A stretch of 64,000 bases of DNA from Clostridiales bacterium (GCA_004557245.1 SFEL01000003.1:44605-108604), one strand, 5' to 3'. Positions 37,773-46,666 are shown, counted from the stretch's first letter. Notes: generated by a model from the sequence alone, not told the origin. Translations and numbers: made by a program.

Positions 37773-38129
37773 CATGCCCGAAAAGCTTTGATGGTTTTTC
37801 ATGGCGTTCCATGGTTTTCGACCGTTTTTTTATAGTTAACGAGGGGCTAACCGCCGTTTTTTGGGCCTTTATAGTTAACAAATGGGCTAAATGAGGGAGA
37901 GCAAAAAGTGCGTTTTTCGAGGATTGAAGGGCGGCATGTCTCCTCCCCGAAAAGCGGTTTCATCCCCCTTTCCATGTCTCTATCCAGACTACGATTCGAA
38001 ATTGGTCCGTTTGGCCGAATCTGACCGAACCAGACATTTCTAATAAGGTTTTATCCTAATCTAAGGTGTTCAGCAGACAGTTCTTCCTGCCGGGCGCCTT
38101 TTCTTTTCCAGAAGAAAACCTCCATACAT
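37773..38129. other. Noncoding left boundary region of the ICE
   Basis: No gene is seen in this stretch. It separates the rpsI terminator from the first ICE gene and carries a direct repeat pair (separate entry) and several short palindromes. The ICE left end, and possibly excision sites, should lie between 37681 and here. The exact junction cannot be set without the right end. Confidence 0.5.
37828..37890 (+). repeat. Imperfect direct repeat at the ICE left end
   Basis: TTTATAGTTAAC-n-GGGCTAA occurs at 37829-37850 and again at 37869-37890, 40 bp apart. These may be arm sites for an integrase or excisionase, inferred from their position only. Confidence 0.5.
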
Positions 38130-38167
38130 AGCCCGGTTACTGTTCTGAACGGTAATCGGGCTTTTTT
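38130..38167 (+). terminator. Terminator or attenuator upstream of the first ICE gene
   Basis: AGCCCGGTTAC pairs with GTAATCGGGCT (one G-U), loop 11 bases, T6 tail. It lies 49 bp before the first ICE gene. Confidence 0.75.
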
Positions 38168-38215
38168 CATTTCTGCAGGCTCTGCAGAACCATCATGAAA
38201 AAGGAGGATTAGTCG

Positions 38216-38467
38216 ATGGAAAAAGAAACTATCATGATCGACGGCGTGCGTTACTATGCTGACCGTCCTCGCAGCTGCAGGGGCTGTTACTTTTGGAAGA
38301 ACAGGAAAACGGGCTGCGTCCTCAAAAAGGAGAATTGTTATTATCTGGCGGAAGCACCCAAACGGAAGTCTCCCTGCGAAGGATGCTGCTATGGCCCATG
38401 TGTCAGCTTCTGCATGAAAAAGATCCTTGGATATAAGGGTGAGGAGGTGCCTGCCAGTGTGCGATAG
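38216..38467 (+). CDS. Cys-rich small ICE protein
   Basis: This 83-residue protein has about ten Cys in CxxC-like spacings (SCRGCYFWKNRKTGCVLKKENCYY; CEGCCYGPCVSFC), so it may bind metal. Proteins of this sort are common just before repA in Tn1549-type ICEs. No function is known. AAGGAGG precedes the ATG. The stop overlaps the next gene by 11 bp. Confidence 0.75.
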   Translation: MEKETIMIDGVRYYADRPRSCRGCYFWKNRKTGCVLKKENCYYLAEAPKRKSPCEGCCYGPCVSFCMKKILGYKGEEVPASVR

Positions 38468-38699
38468 GAATGAAACGTTGAACCGGTGCAGGAAGCTGCT
38501 GGATACGCCTAATAAAGCAGACAGGTCAAAAGAACCGCCCAAATGCAGATGCTGCCCTTACTACCAGCCTGATTTCCGGTACCGGAGCTGTCTTTTCTCA
38601 GAATGTCCATATGGCAAGGCCAGAAATACGGCCTTCCGGAAAAAGCCGCTTCGGAATGAGAAGATCATCGGCAAGGAGGTGGGTGGTATGGATGCATGA
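38457..38699 (+). CDS. Second Cys-rich small ICE protein
   Basis: From GTG 38457 it encodes 80 residues with CRCCPYYQPDFRYRSCLFSECPYG. GAGGAGGT ends 8 bases before the GTG, which fixes the start within the end of the previous gene. Function unknown; probably co-expressed with repA, which starts inside its last codons. Confidence 0.7.
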   Translation: MCDRNETLNRCRKLLDTPNKADRSKEPPKCRCCPYYQPDFRYRSCLFSECPYGKARNTAFRKKPLRNEKIIGKEVGGMDA

Positions 38700-39576
38700 G
38701 TATTTTTACGGTGCACAGTCCAGCACATACTCCTTCATTCGGGTCCCCACGGTTCTTTTCACTGATGATCAGTACAAATATGTTTCGGCAGAGGCGAAAA
38801 TCCTGTATGGCCTGCTCCTGGCGAGAATGGATCTGTCAGCAAAAAACGGTTGGCTCGATGATCAGGGCCGGGTGTACATCATTTGTACCCTGTCAGAGAT
38901 CATGGAGAAGCTGAACTGTGCTGATAATAAGGCCACGAAGCTGATGAATGAACTGGAAGACAAGTGCGGTTTGATCGAACGAAAGCGCCAAGGTCTCGGC
39001 AAACCTAATCTGATCTATGTTAAGAACTTTCTTTCTGTGGATAACGCTGTGGAATCACGATTCAAGAGTCGTGATAATCACGATTCTGGAGTCGCGGAAA
39101 TCACGATTCCGGATTCTTCAAAATCACGACCAAGTAATAAAGATCAAAAATATATTGATCTCAGATATACAGAGAATCCTATCTATCCGGGATGGGATGG
39201 GGATGGGATGAGTGAGTATGAGCGTTATAAGGAATGGTTCAGGACGCAACTGGAGATCGATATTCTTATGCTGGACCATCGTACAGAGAAAGAAACCCTG
39301 GAGGGAATTCTGGATATCCTGGCTGAGACTTGCAGTTCCAATAAAAAGGAGATCCGTATCGCTGGCGACGATAAGCCAAAGGAAGTCGTGAAAAGCCGGC
39401 TGATGAAGCTGGATTCCATGCATATCCAGTATGTGTTGGATTGTCTGAAGGAGAATACTTCGGATGTTAAAAACATCAAGCAGTACCTTCTGACAACGCT
39501 ATTCAATGCCCCGGTCACAATCAGTCCCTACTATCAGAACAGGGTCAATTATGATCTCTATCATGACAAGCTTTAA
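38692..39576 (+). CDS. repA: RepA_N family replication initiator
   Basis: This 294-residue protein starts MHEYFYGAQSSTYSFIRVPTVLFTDDQYKYVSAEAKILYGLLLARMDLS, the RepA_N domain, with a winged-helix core to about 110. A repetitive linker (about 120-150) is encoded by the iteron array. A separate C-terminal domain follows. ATG 38692 has GGAGGT 11 bases upstream. RepA_N initiators start theta replication of plasmids. In ICEs they can maintain the excised circle. Confidence 0.88.
   Translation: MHEYFYGAQSSTYSFIRVPTVLFTDDQYKYVSAEAKILYGLLLARMDLSAKNGWLDDQGRVYIICTLSEIMEKLNCADNKATKLMNELEDKCGLIERKRQGLGKPNLIYVKNFLSVDNAVESRFKSRDNHDSGVAEITIPDSSKSRPSNKDQKYIDLRYTENPIYPGWDGDGMSEYERYKEWFRTQLEIDILMLDHRTEKETLEGILDILAETCSSNKKEIRIAGDDKPKEVVKSRLMKLDSMHIQYVLDCLKENTSDVKNIKQYLLTTLFNAPVTISPYYQNRVNYDLYHDKL
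39053..39130 (+). repeat. Four iterons inside repA, candidate replication origin
   Basis: AATCACGATTC occurs at 39053, 39076 and 39099, and a shortened copy AATCACGAC at 39122. The period is exactly 23 bp. A reverse copy (GAGTCGTGAT, 39066-39075) lies between the first two. Origins inside the linker of repA are known for RepA_N plasmids. The array codes for SRFKSRDNHDSGVAEIT. Confidence 0.8.
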
Positions 39577-39589
39577 GGAGGTAAAGAGA

Positions 39590-40480
39590 GTGTCGTATTA
39601 TGAATCGGAAACAGCCGGACAGCCTGAAAGAGTCCAAAAGATTCCGATCAGTGATTTGAAGCCTTTTCGGAACCATCCTTTTCGGGTGGTGGACGATGAG
39701 TCGATGCTAAGAACTACGGAGAGCATCTCCATGTTCGGTGTACTCACTCCTCTCCTCGCAAGACCACTTTCAGATGGATCTCTTGAGATTATCTCCGGTC
39801 ACAGAAGAGCCCGTGCAGCTGAAGCTGCTGGTCTGACTGAAGTGCCAGTGATTGTCCGGAAGATGACCGATGATGAGGCGGTGGTCCTGATGGTGGATTC
39901 AAATCTGCAAAGAGAAAACATCCTGCCCAGCGAACGTGCTTTTGCTTACAAGATGAAGCTGGAGGCAATGAAAAGGCAGGGTGAAAGGACAGATTTACAA
40001 GAAGGAGTTACTTCCGACCAAGTTGGGCGGAGGTTGGAAACTGCAGAATTGATCGGGCTGGACACTGGAGACAGTAGAAATCAGGTCCGTCGTTTTATTC
40101 GGCTTACCAACCTGATACCCGAACTCTTAGAGATGGTCGATCAGAGGCAGATCTCCTTTAATCCGGCAGTGGAGCTTTCCTATCTGAAGCCGGAGGAACA
40201 GAAAAACCTGATTGAGGCCATGGATTTCACACAGGCTGCCCCCTCCCTCTCGCAGGCGATGAGGCTTAAGAAGCTTAGCCAGAAAGGCAGTTGTTCCCTG
40301 GATGATATGTGTGAGATCCTGGGTGAAGTCAAAAAGGGCGATCTGGAACGTGTCGCATTCAAGAGTGAACAGCTCAGGAAGTACTTTCCAAAGTCCTATA
40401 CCCCCAAGCAGATGAGCGACGTGATTCTGAAACTGCTGGACCAGTGGCAGAAGAAACGCCAGCGGGACAAAGCAAGATGA
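39590..40480 (+). CDS. ParB/RepB/Spo0J family partition protein
   Basis: This 296-residue protein has the ParB N-domain (IPISDLKPFRNHPFRVVDDESM, then LEIISGHRRARAAEAAG and VDSNLQRENILPSERAFAYKMKLEA) and a DNA-binding middle. The start is GTG 39590 with AAGGAGGT 8 bases upstream. An ATG-initiated longer frame lies inside repA and is rejected. No ParA is encoded next to it, unlike in many relatives. Confidence 0.9.
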   Translation: MSYYESETAGQPERVQKIPISDLKPFRNHPFRVVDDESMLRTTESISMFGVLTPLLARPLSDGSLEIISGHRRARAAEAAGLTEVPVIVRKMTDDEAVVLMVDSNLQRENILPSERAFAYKMKLEAMKRQGERTDLQEGVTSDQVGRRLETAELIGLDTGDSRNQVRRFIRLTNLIPELLEMVDQRQISFNPAVELSYLKPEEQKNLIEAMDFTQAAPSLSQAMRLKKLSQKGSCSLDDMCEILGEVKKGDLERVAFKSEQLRKYFPKSYTPKQMSDVILKLLDQWQKKRQRDKAR

Positions 40481-40503
40481 CAACTGAATATGTACCCCCA
40501 AGC

Positions 40504-40541
40504 AGCGCCTTTGAAGAGATTCATAGGCGCTATTTCTTTAT
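40504..40541 (+). terminator. Hairpin after parB
   Basis: AGCGCCT pairs with AGGCGCT, loop 14, tail ATTTCTTTAT. It argues that 40481-40560 is not coding. Confidence 0.55.
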
Positions 40542-40569
40542 CAAAACCAAAAACAAAGGAGAAATGGAC

Positions 40570-40851
40570 ATGAAGAACAATGATTCCCTGAAAAGAATTA
40601 AGGCCATGGCAGAAGCCCTTGCGAAGATTCAGAAAGCACAGGATGAACAGAAGGCCATGCAGGCTATGGAAGAGGCTGAGGACGATGATATGGATCTCGT
40701 GGCGGATATGCTGATGGAGATTGCAGATCTTCTTTCTCAGGCTGCGGAACTCAGCGCCCAGGCTGCGGCGCTCATTAACGGCGAGGATATCGAAGTGGAT
40801 TGTTTTCCTCGCTGCTGTGTGATGGAGGTGTACTTCGATGATGAACTTTGA
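40570..40851 (+). CDS. Small acidic coiled ICE protein
   Basis: This 93-residue protein is helical and acidic in the middle (EEAEDDDMDLVADMLMEIADLLSQ) and Ala-rich after it. ATG 40570 has AAGGAG 7 bases upstream. An earlier in-frame ATG at 40477 overlaps the parB stop but would run through the hairpin. Unknown function; overlaps the next gene by 14 bp. Confidence 0.65.
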   Translation: MKNNDSLKRIKAMAEALAKIQKAQDEQKAMQAMEEAEDDDMDLVADMLMEIADLLSQAAELSAQAAALINGEDIEVDCFPRCCVMEVYFDDEL

Positions 40852-42214
40852 TGAATTCCTGGAAGCTGCAAAGGACCGTGTCCAGGAGACCCTTCCGGAT
40901 GCGGAAGTGAAGATCCAGCAGGTCAACAAGTTGCAGGGAGAATCCTACACCGGGATCTCAGTCCAGCCTGAAGGTGCTGCGGCGGCAGTGACATTTAACG
41001 TCAGCCCCGCGTTTGAGCGATACCAGGACGATGAGTCTCAGAAGGAGGCTATTCTCGGAAAGATCGCTGCAGATGCCAAACAAGTGTCTTCCGCGATCCC
41101 GGCCTTTTCCATCTCAGACATCACGGACTATTCCACGGCCAAGGACCATCTCGTAATGCAGGTGATCCCCGTGGGACCTAATATGGAAATGCTCGAGAAC
41201 ATCCCGCACAAAACCGTGGAGGACATTGCCGTGGTTTACCGAGTGGAACTGCCCAATGCCGCTGACAGCTCTGCTACCACGTTGGTCACGAATCAGCTGC
41301 TTGCTGAGTATGGCGTCACTGCGGATCAGCTGCATGTCGATGCTGTTGCAGCGCAGATCGCCAATCACCCTCCGGTTCTGAGAAACATGTCCGAGATGAT
41401 GGCGGAGATGTCCGGAGGCCTGTTCGATATGCCGGAGTCTCCTATGTGGGTGGCAACGGTAGATGGCGGAATGAACGGCGCATCTGTCACACAGTTCCCT
41501 GCCTTCCTTGAGGAAGCAGCAGACAGACTGGGAGGCGACTTCTTTGTCCTCCCCTCTTCAGTTCATGAGGTGCTGTTCATCCGTGATGACGGTTCCTTTG
41601 AACGTGAAGACCTCGAAGGCATGGTCAGAGGCGTCAATGCCACGGAAGTCAGCGAAGCAGATTTCCTGTCCGATAGCGTTTATCACTATGACAGCGACGA
41701 TCACATCTTCGAGAAGGCCACGACTTTTGAAAGCAGAGTTGCCGAGGAACCTGCGCTGTATGGAACGGAACCTGCCAGAGAGACGATGACCGTCCTTTTG
41801 GTCGAGCCGGACAGATATCCCCGCCCGGTCGAGATGGGCACTGAGCTGGAGGATCTTCAGAAGGCTGTCGGAGGCTATATCGAGGTGGTTTATCCCTTTG
41901 ATGAGCCGGTCGGCCTGATCATGAATGAAGAAGGCAAGCTTGATGGTCTGCCCCTGAACCGGGCGCTCAGGGACGATGACGGCAAGATCTACGATGTGGT
42001 TGCCGGCCCGTTTCTGGTGGTAGGCCTCACGGAGGAGAATTTCGGATCCCTGACACCGGAACAGCTGGCTGCTTTTGAAGAGAAGTTCCATTCTCCGGAA
42101 GTGTTTGTCCGCATGGGGCGCGGTATCATGGCGATCCCGGTTGACGAAAAGGCAACCGAAATGGCTACACCGGAAATGAAGCCTCAGAAGCATGTGAAGG
42201 AGGAGGCCAGATGA
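40838..42214 (+). CDS. DUF5688 plus DUF3846 fusion protein
   Basis: This 458-residue protein has an N-terminal DUF5688 region (about 1-300, MNFDEFLEAAKDRVQETLPDAEV; DLHV-type blocks) and a C-terminal DUF3846 region (about 315-445, MTVLLVEPDRYPRPVEMG, LPLNRALRDDDGKIYDVVAGPFLVVGL). Both domains are common in Firmicute ICEs and phages and lack a defined activity. GGAGGTG precedes the ATG pair at 40838/40841. Confidence 0.8.
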   Translation: MMNFDEFLEAAKDRVQETLPDAEVKIQQVNKLQGESYTGISVQPEGAAAAVTFNVSPAFERYQDDESQKEAILGKIAADAKQVSSAIPAFSISDITDYSTAKDHLVMQVIPVGPNMEMLENIPHKTVEDIAVVYRVELPNAADSSATTLVTNQLLAEYGVTADQLHVDAVAAQIANHPPVLRNMSEMMAEMSGGLFDMPESPMWVATVDGGMNGASVTQFPAFLEEAADRLGGDFFVLPSSVHEVLFIRDDGSFEREDLEGMVRGVNATEVSEADFLSDSVYHYDSDDHIFEKATTFESRVAEEPALYGTEPARETMTVLLVEPDRYPRPVEMGTELEDLQKAVGGYIEVVYPFDEPVGLIMNEEGKLDGLPLNRALRDDDGKIYDVVAGPFLVVGLTEENFGSLTPEQLAAFEEKFHSPEVFVRMGRGIMAIPVDEKATEMATPEMKPQKHVKEEAR

Positions 42215-42339
42215 TCAGATGGTTCATTCCCGTCATCAGCTTTTTCATTGGGCATCCTTCGGGATGATGACCATGTGCCTGATGGTTGTAAGCGGCAGGG
42301 TTGATGAGAGGGAACGAAAAGAAACGGAGGTGATGAAGG

Positions 42340-42834
42340 ATGCAGGAGGAAGTCGAAAGCAGGACTGTGAACCTGGCAATCAGTACGTCGAAGCTGACCG
42401 CACGTACCATAGTCTCTGCGGCCCGGGGTTATCTGAACCATCGGAGGAATGTTTCGCTCAGGAAGGGACAGACCGCTGACAAGGAACCCAGTGGCAAGCA
42501 GACGGTAAAAGAGCTTCTTGGCCAAGGCCAGGGCGTCACCAACCTCGATATCGCTCAAACGGATCTGAAAGGCTTCGAACGAGTCGCTCGTAAATACGGT
42601 ATAGACTATGCCATCCGGAAGGACGCCTCTGTTGATCCTCCCAAGTACCTGGTCTTTTTCAAGGCGAAGGACGCAGACGCTATGGAGGCAGCATTCAAGG
42701 AGTATTCCCAGAAGGCTCTGAGGAAGGAAGAACGTCCGAGTGTTCTGAATCAGCTCAGGAAGTTTAAGGAGCTTGTGGCTTCCCTGCCTGGCAAGGTCAT
42801 CAACCGGGAGAAAAAGAGGGAGCTTGACCGATGA
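42340..42834 (+). CDS. PcfB family protein (DUF3801)
   Basis: This 164-residue protein (VNLAISTSKLTARTIVSAARGYLNHRR...GKQTVKELLGQGQGV) matches the PcfB/DUF3801 family. In relatives PcfB lies just before the coupling protein and takes part in conjugation. Its last codons overlap virD4 by 4 bp. ATG 42340 has GGAGG upstream. The 42215-42339 gap before it holds at most an 18-codon frame starting at 42211. Confidence 0.85.
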   Translation: MQEEVESRTVNLAISTSKLTARTIVSAARGYLNHRRNVSLRKGQTADKEPSGKQTVKELLGQGQGVTNLDIAQTDLKGFERVARKYGIDYAIRKDASVDPPKYLVFFKAKDADAMEAAFKEYSQKALRKEERPSVLNQLRKFKELVASLPGKVINREKKRELDR

Positions 42835-43354
42835 ATACAAACAGGCTGAAAAAGTCCATTATCAAAGCGCTGCCGTATGTGCTTATGGGCTTTGTTTGCA
42901 CCAACCTGGGCGAGGCCTGGCGTCTGGCTGAAGGAGCCGATGCCAGCAAGAAGCTGCTGTCATTCTTCAGCACGCTGGGGCCTGCCTTCGCGAACCCCCT
43001 TCCGAGCTTTCAACCGGTGGACCTGCTAGTCGGTGCCATCTGCGGCGGTGCTCTGTGGCTCGCGGTTTATCTCCGCCATAAGAACGCCAAACATTTCAAA
43101 CACAATCAGGAGTACGGTTCTGCCCGCTGGGGCACTCACGCAGATATCGAACCATTCATGGATCCCGTCTTCCAGAACAATGTCATCCTGACACAGACAG
43201 AACGGATCACGATGAGCAATCGTCCGAAGAATCCGGCCAATGCCAGGAACAAGAACGTCCTGATTGTCGGCGGATCCGGATCCGGTAAGACAAGATTCTG
43301 GCTTAAACCGAACCTGCTTCAGATGCATAGTTCCTATGTTGTGACAGATCCGAA
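42831..43354 (+). pseudogene. virD4: virD4 coupling protein, segment 1 of 3 (interrupted)
   Basis: These 175 residues hold two N-terminal membrane segments, then EYGSARWGTHADIEPFMDP and Walker A IVGGSGSGKTR, and stop being VirD4-like right after SSYVVTDP. The family continues DPKG. Here the frame enters element A and ends at 43376. VirD4 is the ATPase that brings the relaxase-DNA complex to the mating pore. Joined with segments 2 and 3 it makes a full 583-residue frame, so it is broken only by insertion, without other lesions. Confidence 0.93.
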
Positions 43355-43364
43355 TGGGTACAAT
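43349..43364 (+). promoter_or_regulatory. Element A left end: core and -10 half of a split promoter
   Basis: The core TCCGAA is followed after TGGG by TACAAT (43359-43364). In the integrated state the position 17 bp upstream holds ATGTTG from virD4, not a -35. In a closed circle the right-end TTGACA would lie exactly 17 bp upstream. Confidence 0.75.
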
Positions 43365-43433
43365 TTGGGAGGATGAAACTCAATACAGTGTTCATTCGGT
43401 ACATAACTCTATAAGGAAGGAGGTAGTCAAAAC

Positions 43434-46178
43434 ATGGCTAAGAAACCAATAAAACCGCTGATTACAGCACTTTATGAGCGTCTTTCAAAGGACGATGAGC
43501 TGAAGGGCGAGTCCAACAGTATCACCAATCAGAAAAAATATCTCGAAGATTACGCAACGAGAAATGGCTTCACCAATATCCGTCACTTCACGGATGACGG
43601 TTATACCGGCAGAAACTTTAATCGCCCAGGCTTTCAGGAGCTGCTGGCTGAGGTTCATGCCGGGAATGTCGGTGTGATCATCGTTAAGGATATGAGCCGA
43701 CTTGGTCGTAACTACCTGCAAGTAGGGTTCTATACCGAGATACTGTTCCCAGAGAAAGAAATCCACTTCATTGCAATCAACAACAGCGTTGATAGTGAGA
43801 ACGGATCTGATAATGACTTCACTCCGTTCCTCAACATCATGAACGAATGGTACGCAAGAGATACCAGCAACAAGATCAAATCCATCTTCAATTCTCGCAT
43901 GGCCGATGGCAAGCGATGCAGCGGAAGTATTCCGTTTGGTTACAATCGTATGCCCGGAGATAAGCAGACCTTAGTTGTGGACCCGGTCGCTTCGTTGGTG
44001 GTCAAACGTATCTTTGATATGGCCGATACCGGCATGAGTCCGACTCAGATCGCAAAGCAGCTGCAGGAAGAACAAGTGCTAATCCCTTCGGCTTATACAG
44101 CCAAGTTTCATCCTGAACAGAATAACGGTAAGCGTTATTTTGATCCGTATGGATGGAGCAATACCACCGTCAATGCGATCCTTGACCGTCAGGAGTATCT
44201 TGGTCATACGATCCTGAAAAAGTCCGTCAGCACCAACTTCAAGACCGACAAGAGAAGGTCAACCAGTGAGGATGAGCAGTATATCTTCTACTTCACTCAT
44301 GAAGCTATTGTCAGTCAGGAGCTTTGGGACAGCGTTCAAAAGCAGAGAGTCCGTTCCCCAAGGAAAACACCGGCGGGAACTTACCAGCAGCACAAGCTGA
44401 GTGGTTATCTGTTCTGCTCTGATTGCGGATCAAGAATGGCACTACAGTCTGCCAAGAAGCACAAGGACGGCGATCCTGATGACCGCTACTATTCGTTCCG
44501 TTGTGGGGCCTACGGTCAGCGAGGTACTGAATGCTCTGCCCACTATGTGAATGCTGAGGCCGTTGAAGGTCTTATTCTTTCAAGTATTCAAAGAATGTCC
44601 AAGTTTGTCATTGAGGATGAAGCGGCCTTTGCCGAACAGCTTCGCTTGAAGGCTCAGGCCAAGGTTGATGCGGTCCCGGTTGAGAAGAAACAGCAGCTCG
44701 AAGAACTGGAAAGACAGTACGAGGAGCTGGATGTGAAGCTCCGTTCTCTCTATGAAAACTTCTTTGCCGGTCTCATTCTTGAACGTCAGTACAAGACCTT
44801 GATGGCACAGTACGACAAGGAACAGACGGCCTGCGAGGAACGCATCGAAGAACTGAAAAAAGAGCTTGCCCTTATTCAGGGAAAGCCCCTGCAGATCGAT
44901 CGTTTTATCAAGCTGATCCACAAGTACAAGGAACCGGCAGAGCTGACAGAGGAACTGCTTCATGCCTTTGTTGATAAGGTGATTGTCCATGAGCCTAACG
45001 GCAGAGGCAGAAACCGAACACAGGAAATTGAGCTTTACTTCAACTTCATTGGACAGTTTGAACTTGCATTCTCTCCTGAAGAGATTAAGGCCGCCGAAAA
45101 ACAGGAAGCTAAGCGTGTCCGTGAGAAGAAGGCTCATAAAAAGAAAGTGCAGAAGCAGTACAACAAGCGTAAGAAGCAGGAACGCTATGACGAAAATGAA
45201 GGTCATAAATTCCCGAAGCGTGTCTGCGAACACTGCGGTCAGGAATTTTGGCCTAACGGAAACCGTCAGAGATACTGCTCCAAGGAATGCACGAATGCTG
45301 CCAAGGCTGCCCGTGTCAAGGCTCAGCGATATGCCGAGAGGGGCGATCATCCGTATAAACAAAAGAACTGTATTGTCTGCGGCAAACCGTTCTGGCCGGT
45401 GAATGGTCAGGAGGTCATGTGTTCTGAGGAATGCAAGCGCAGTCATCGTATTGACCGACAGAACACCTATTATCATGAGGTTGTTGCCGACAAAGAGAAA
45501 GCCAAGCGAGATGCAATCAGGGAGATGGCACTGGCTGAGAATGATGGCCATCCGTACCCACAAAGAGAATGTGAGTACTGCGGTACTCCGTTTTGGCCGG
45601 AGAAGCATCATCAGCGATTCTGCTGTAAGGCTTGTACCAATAAGTCTGCTGAAGCGAGAAGAACCGGCACAGATCCCGCTGAAAAAGAAGGTCATCGCTT
45701 TCACAAGAAGGTATGCCCTGTCTGTGGAAAAGAGTTTTGGCCTGAAGGTCCGAGTGCCATCTGCTGTTCCAAAGAATGTGCTTACAAGCGACAGGCTGCA
45801 CTTGATAAGGAAAAGCGGGACCAGCTCCGTGAGGTTACCATAGCTGAACGAGGCGGTCATATGTATGAGGCAGTTCCTTGCAAGTACTGCGGTGAGATGT
45901 TCTATCCGAAGCAGCCTAATCAGGTTTATTGCTCTGCCGAGTGCAGGACGAATGGCTCGTTCATGAGTCGTTATGGTCATGATCCGGCGACTAAGGAAGG
46001 CCATCCTTATAACAAGAGAATATGTATTCATTGCGGTAAGGAGTTTTGGCCTGCCGGTCCGAATACCAAGACTTGCTCTGAAGAATGCAGCCATGAACAC
46101 GGCATCCTGAAGATGCGTGACTGGCGAGCCGAACAGAAGGCTCAGGATGAGGCTGAAACCGTCAAACCGGCAATGTAA
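43434..46178 (+). CDS. Large serine recombinase with six-module zinc-ribbon-like tail
   Basis: This 914-residue protein has a resolvase-type catalytic domain (ALYERLSKDDELKGESNSI, about 10-25, then DGYTGRNFNRPGF and VKDMSRLGRNYL). A recombinase domain (about 165-270), a zinc-beta-ribbon domain (CSDCGSRMALQSAKKH, about 325-380) and a coiled region follow. Residues 598-890 hold six units CxxCGxxFWP-n-CSxEC starting at C598, C646, C713, C761, C816 and C864, each preceded by GH(x)Y/F. Relatives such as TnpX/TndX are much shorter, so the tail is unusual. It should excise and insert element A. Confidence 0.9.
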   Translation: MAKKPIKPLITALYERLSKDDELKGESNSITNQKKYLEDYATRNGFTNIRHFTDDGYTGRNFNRPGFQELLAEVHAGNVGVIIVKDMSRLGRNYLQVGFYTEILFPEKEIHFIAINNSVDSENGSDNDFTPFLNIMNEWYARDTSNKIKSIFNSRMADGKRCSGSIPFGYNRMPGDKQTLVVDPVASLVVKRIFDMADTGMSPTQIAKQLQEEQVLIPSAYTAKFHPEQNNGKRYFDPYGWSNTTVNAILDRQEYLGHTILKKSVSTNFKTDKRRSTSEDEQYIFYFTHEAIVSQELWDSVQKQRVRSPRKTPAGTYQQHKLSGYLFCSDCGSRMALQSAKKHKDGDPDDRYYSFRCGAYGQRGTECSAHYVNAEAVEGLILSSIQRMSKFVIEDEAAFAEQLRLKAQAKVDAVPVEKKQQLEELERQYEELDVKLRSLYENFFAGLILERQYKTLMAQYDKEQTACEERIEELKKELALIQGKPLQIDRFIKLIHKYKEPAELTEELLHAFVDKVIVHEPNGRGRNRTQEIELYFNFIGQFELAFSPEEIKAAEKQEAKRVREKKAHKKKVQKQYNKRKKQERYDENEGHKFPKRVCEHCGQEFWPNGNRQRYCSKECTNAAKAARVKAQRYAERGDHPYKQKNCIVCGKPFWPVNGQEVMCSEECKRSHRIDRQNTYYHEVVADKEKAKRDAIREMALAENDGHPYPQRECEYCGTPFWPEKHHQRFCCKACTNKSAEARRTGTDPAEKEGHRFHKKVCPVCGKEFWPEGPSAICCSKECAYKRQAALDKEKRDQLREVTIAERGGHMYEAVPCKYCGEMFYPKQPNQVYCSAECRTNGSFMSRYGHDPATKEGHPYNKRICIHCGKEFWPAGPNTKTCSEECSHEHGILKMRDWRAEQKAQDEAETVKPAM

Positions 46179-46251
46179 AAGAAGAGGTTAAGAAGTCATA
46201 GTGTCTCATGGAAGGGGTCACAAACAGACTTCTTCCGATGGAGGTTCTATT

Positions 46252-46548
46252 ATGATTATCAAGTTTATACTCAAGTGCATTGCGTTGCCGTTGCTTCTGC
46301 CAATCGTGCTGATCCAGTGGATCGGTATCTTCCTGAACAGCATATCGAGCGTGATCTTCGGTATTCTGTCAGGCATCTGTTCCCTGACTGCAATCGCCAG
46401 TCTTGCCTTCGGTCTCAGTACTGGCGGCGAGGTGATCCGAATGCTGATTGTTGCATTCGTGGTCTTTATCATCCCTCATATCGGCAACTGGATCATAGAG
46501 AGAATTGTTATGTTTCGGTGTCTGTTAGGTGATTTCATACGGTCTTGA
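46252..46548 (+). CDS. Small membrane protein, CD1845-like
   Basis: This 98-residue protein has three hydrophobic stretches (LKCIALPLLLPIVLIQWIGIFL; SLTAIASLAFGL; MLIVAFVVFIIPHIGNWI). It resembles CD1845-family membrane proteins of Firmicute ICEs. GGAGGT ends 6 bases before the ATG. Function unknown. Confidence 0.65.
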   Translation: MIIKFILKCIALPLLLPIVLIQWIGIFLNSISSVIFGILSGICSLTAIASLAFGLSTGGEVIRMLIVAFVVFIIPHIGNWIIERIVMFRCLLGDFIRS

Positions 46549-46593
46549 TGGCAGATTTCTAAACAAACCATTACAACTGAATAGGTTACCCAT

Positions 46594-46638
46594 AGCGGTT
46601 GTTGTTCTGAGAATCATCGGTCAACACCGCTTTTTTTA
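46594..46638 (+). terminator. Terminator or attenuator
   Basis: AGCGGTTGTTG pairs with CAACACCGCT (one bulged T), followed by T7. It lies 28 bp upstream of the next gene, so it may be an attenuator controlling the accessory genes. Confidence 0.7.
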
Positions 46639-46666
46639 TTTCACAACACACTATGGAGGTATTCAC

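Noticed and set aside
39053..39130. Regular repeats considered as a CRISPR array
   Set aside because: Units are 11 bp with 12 bp between, inside a coding sequence, with no cas genes near. The iteron reading fits much better.
42219..42479. Forward ORF of 86 codons before pcfB
   Set aside because: Overlaps pcfB in another frame with no family resemblance; only an 18-codon frame at 42211 is otherwise present there.
44580..46100. Long reverse-strand ORF (506 codons) opposite the element A recombinase
   Set aside because: It is the mirror of the biased codon use and the repeated zinc-ribbon units on the forward strand. It has no ribosome site and no recognisable domain.
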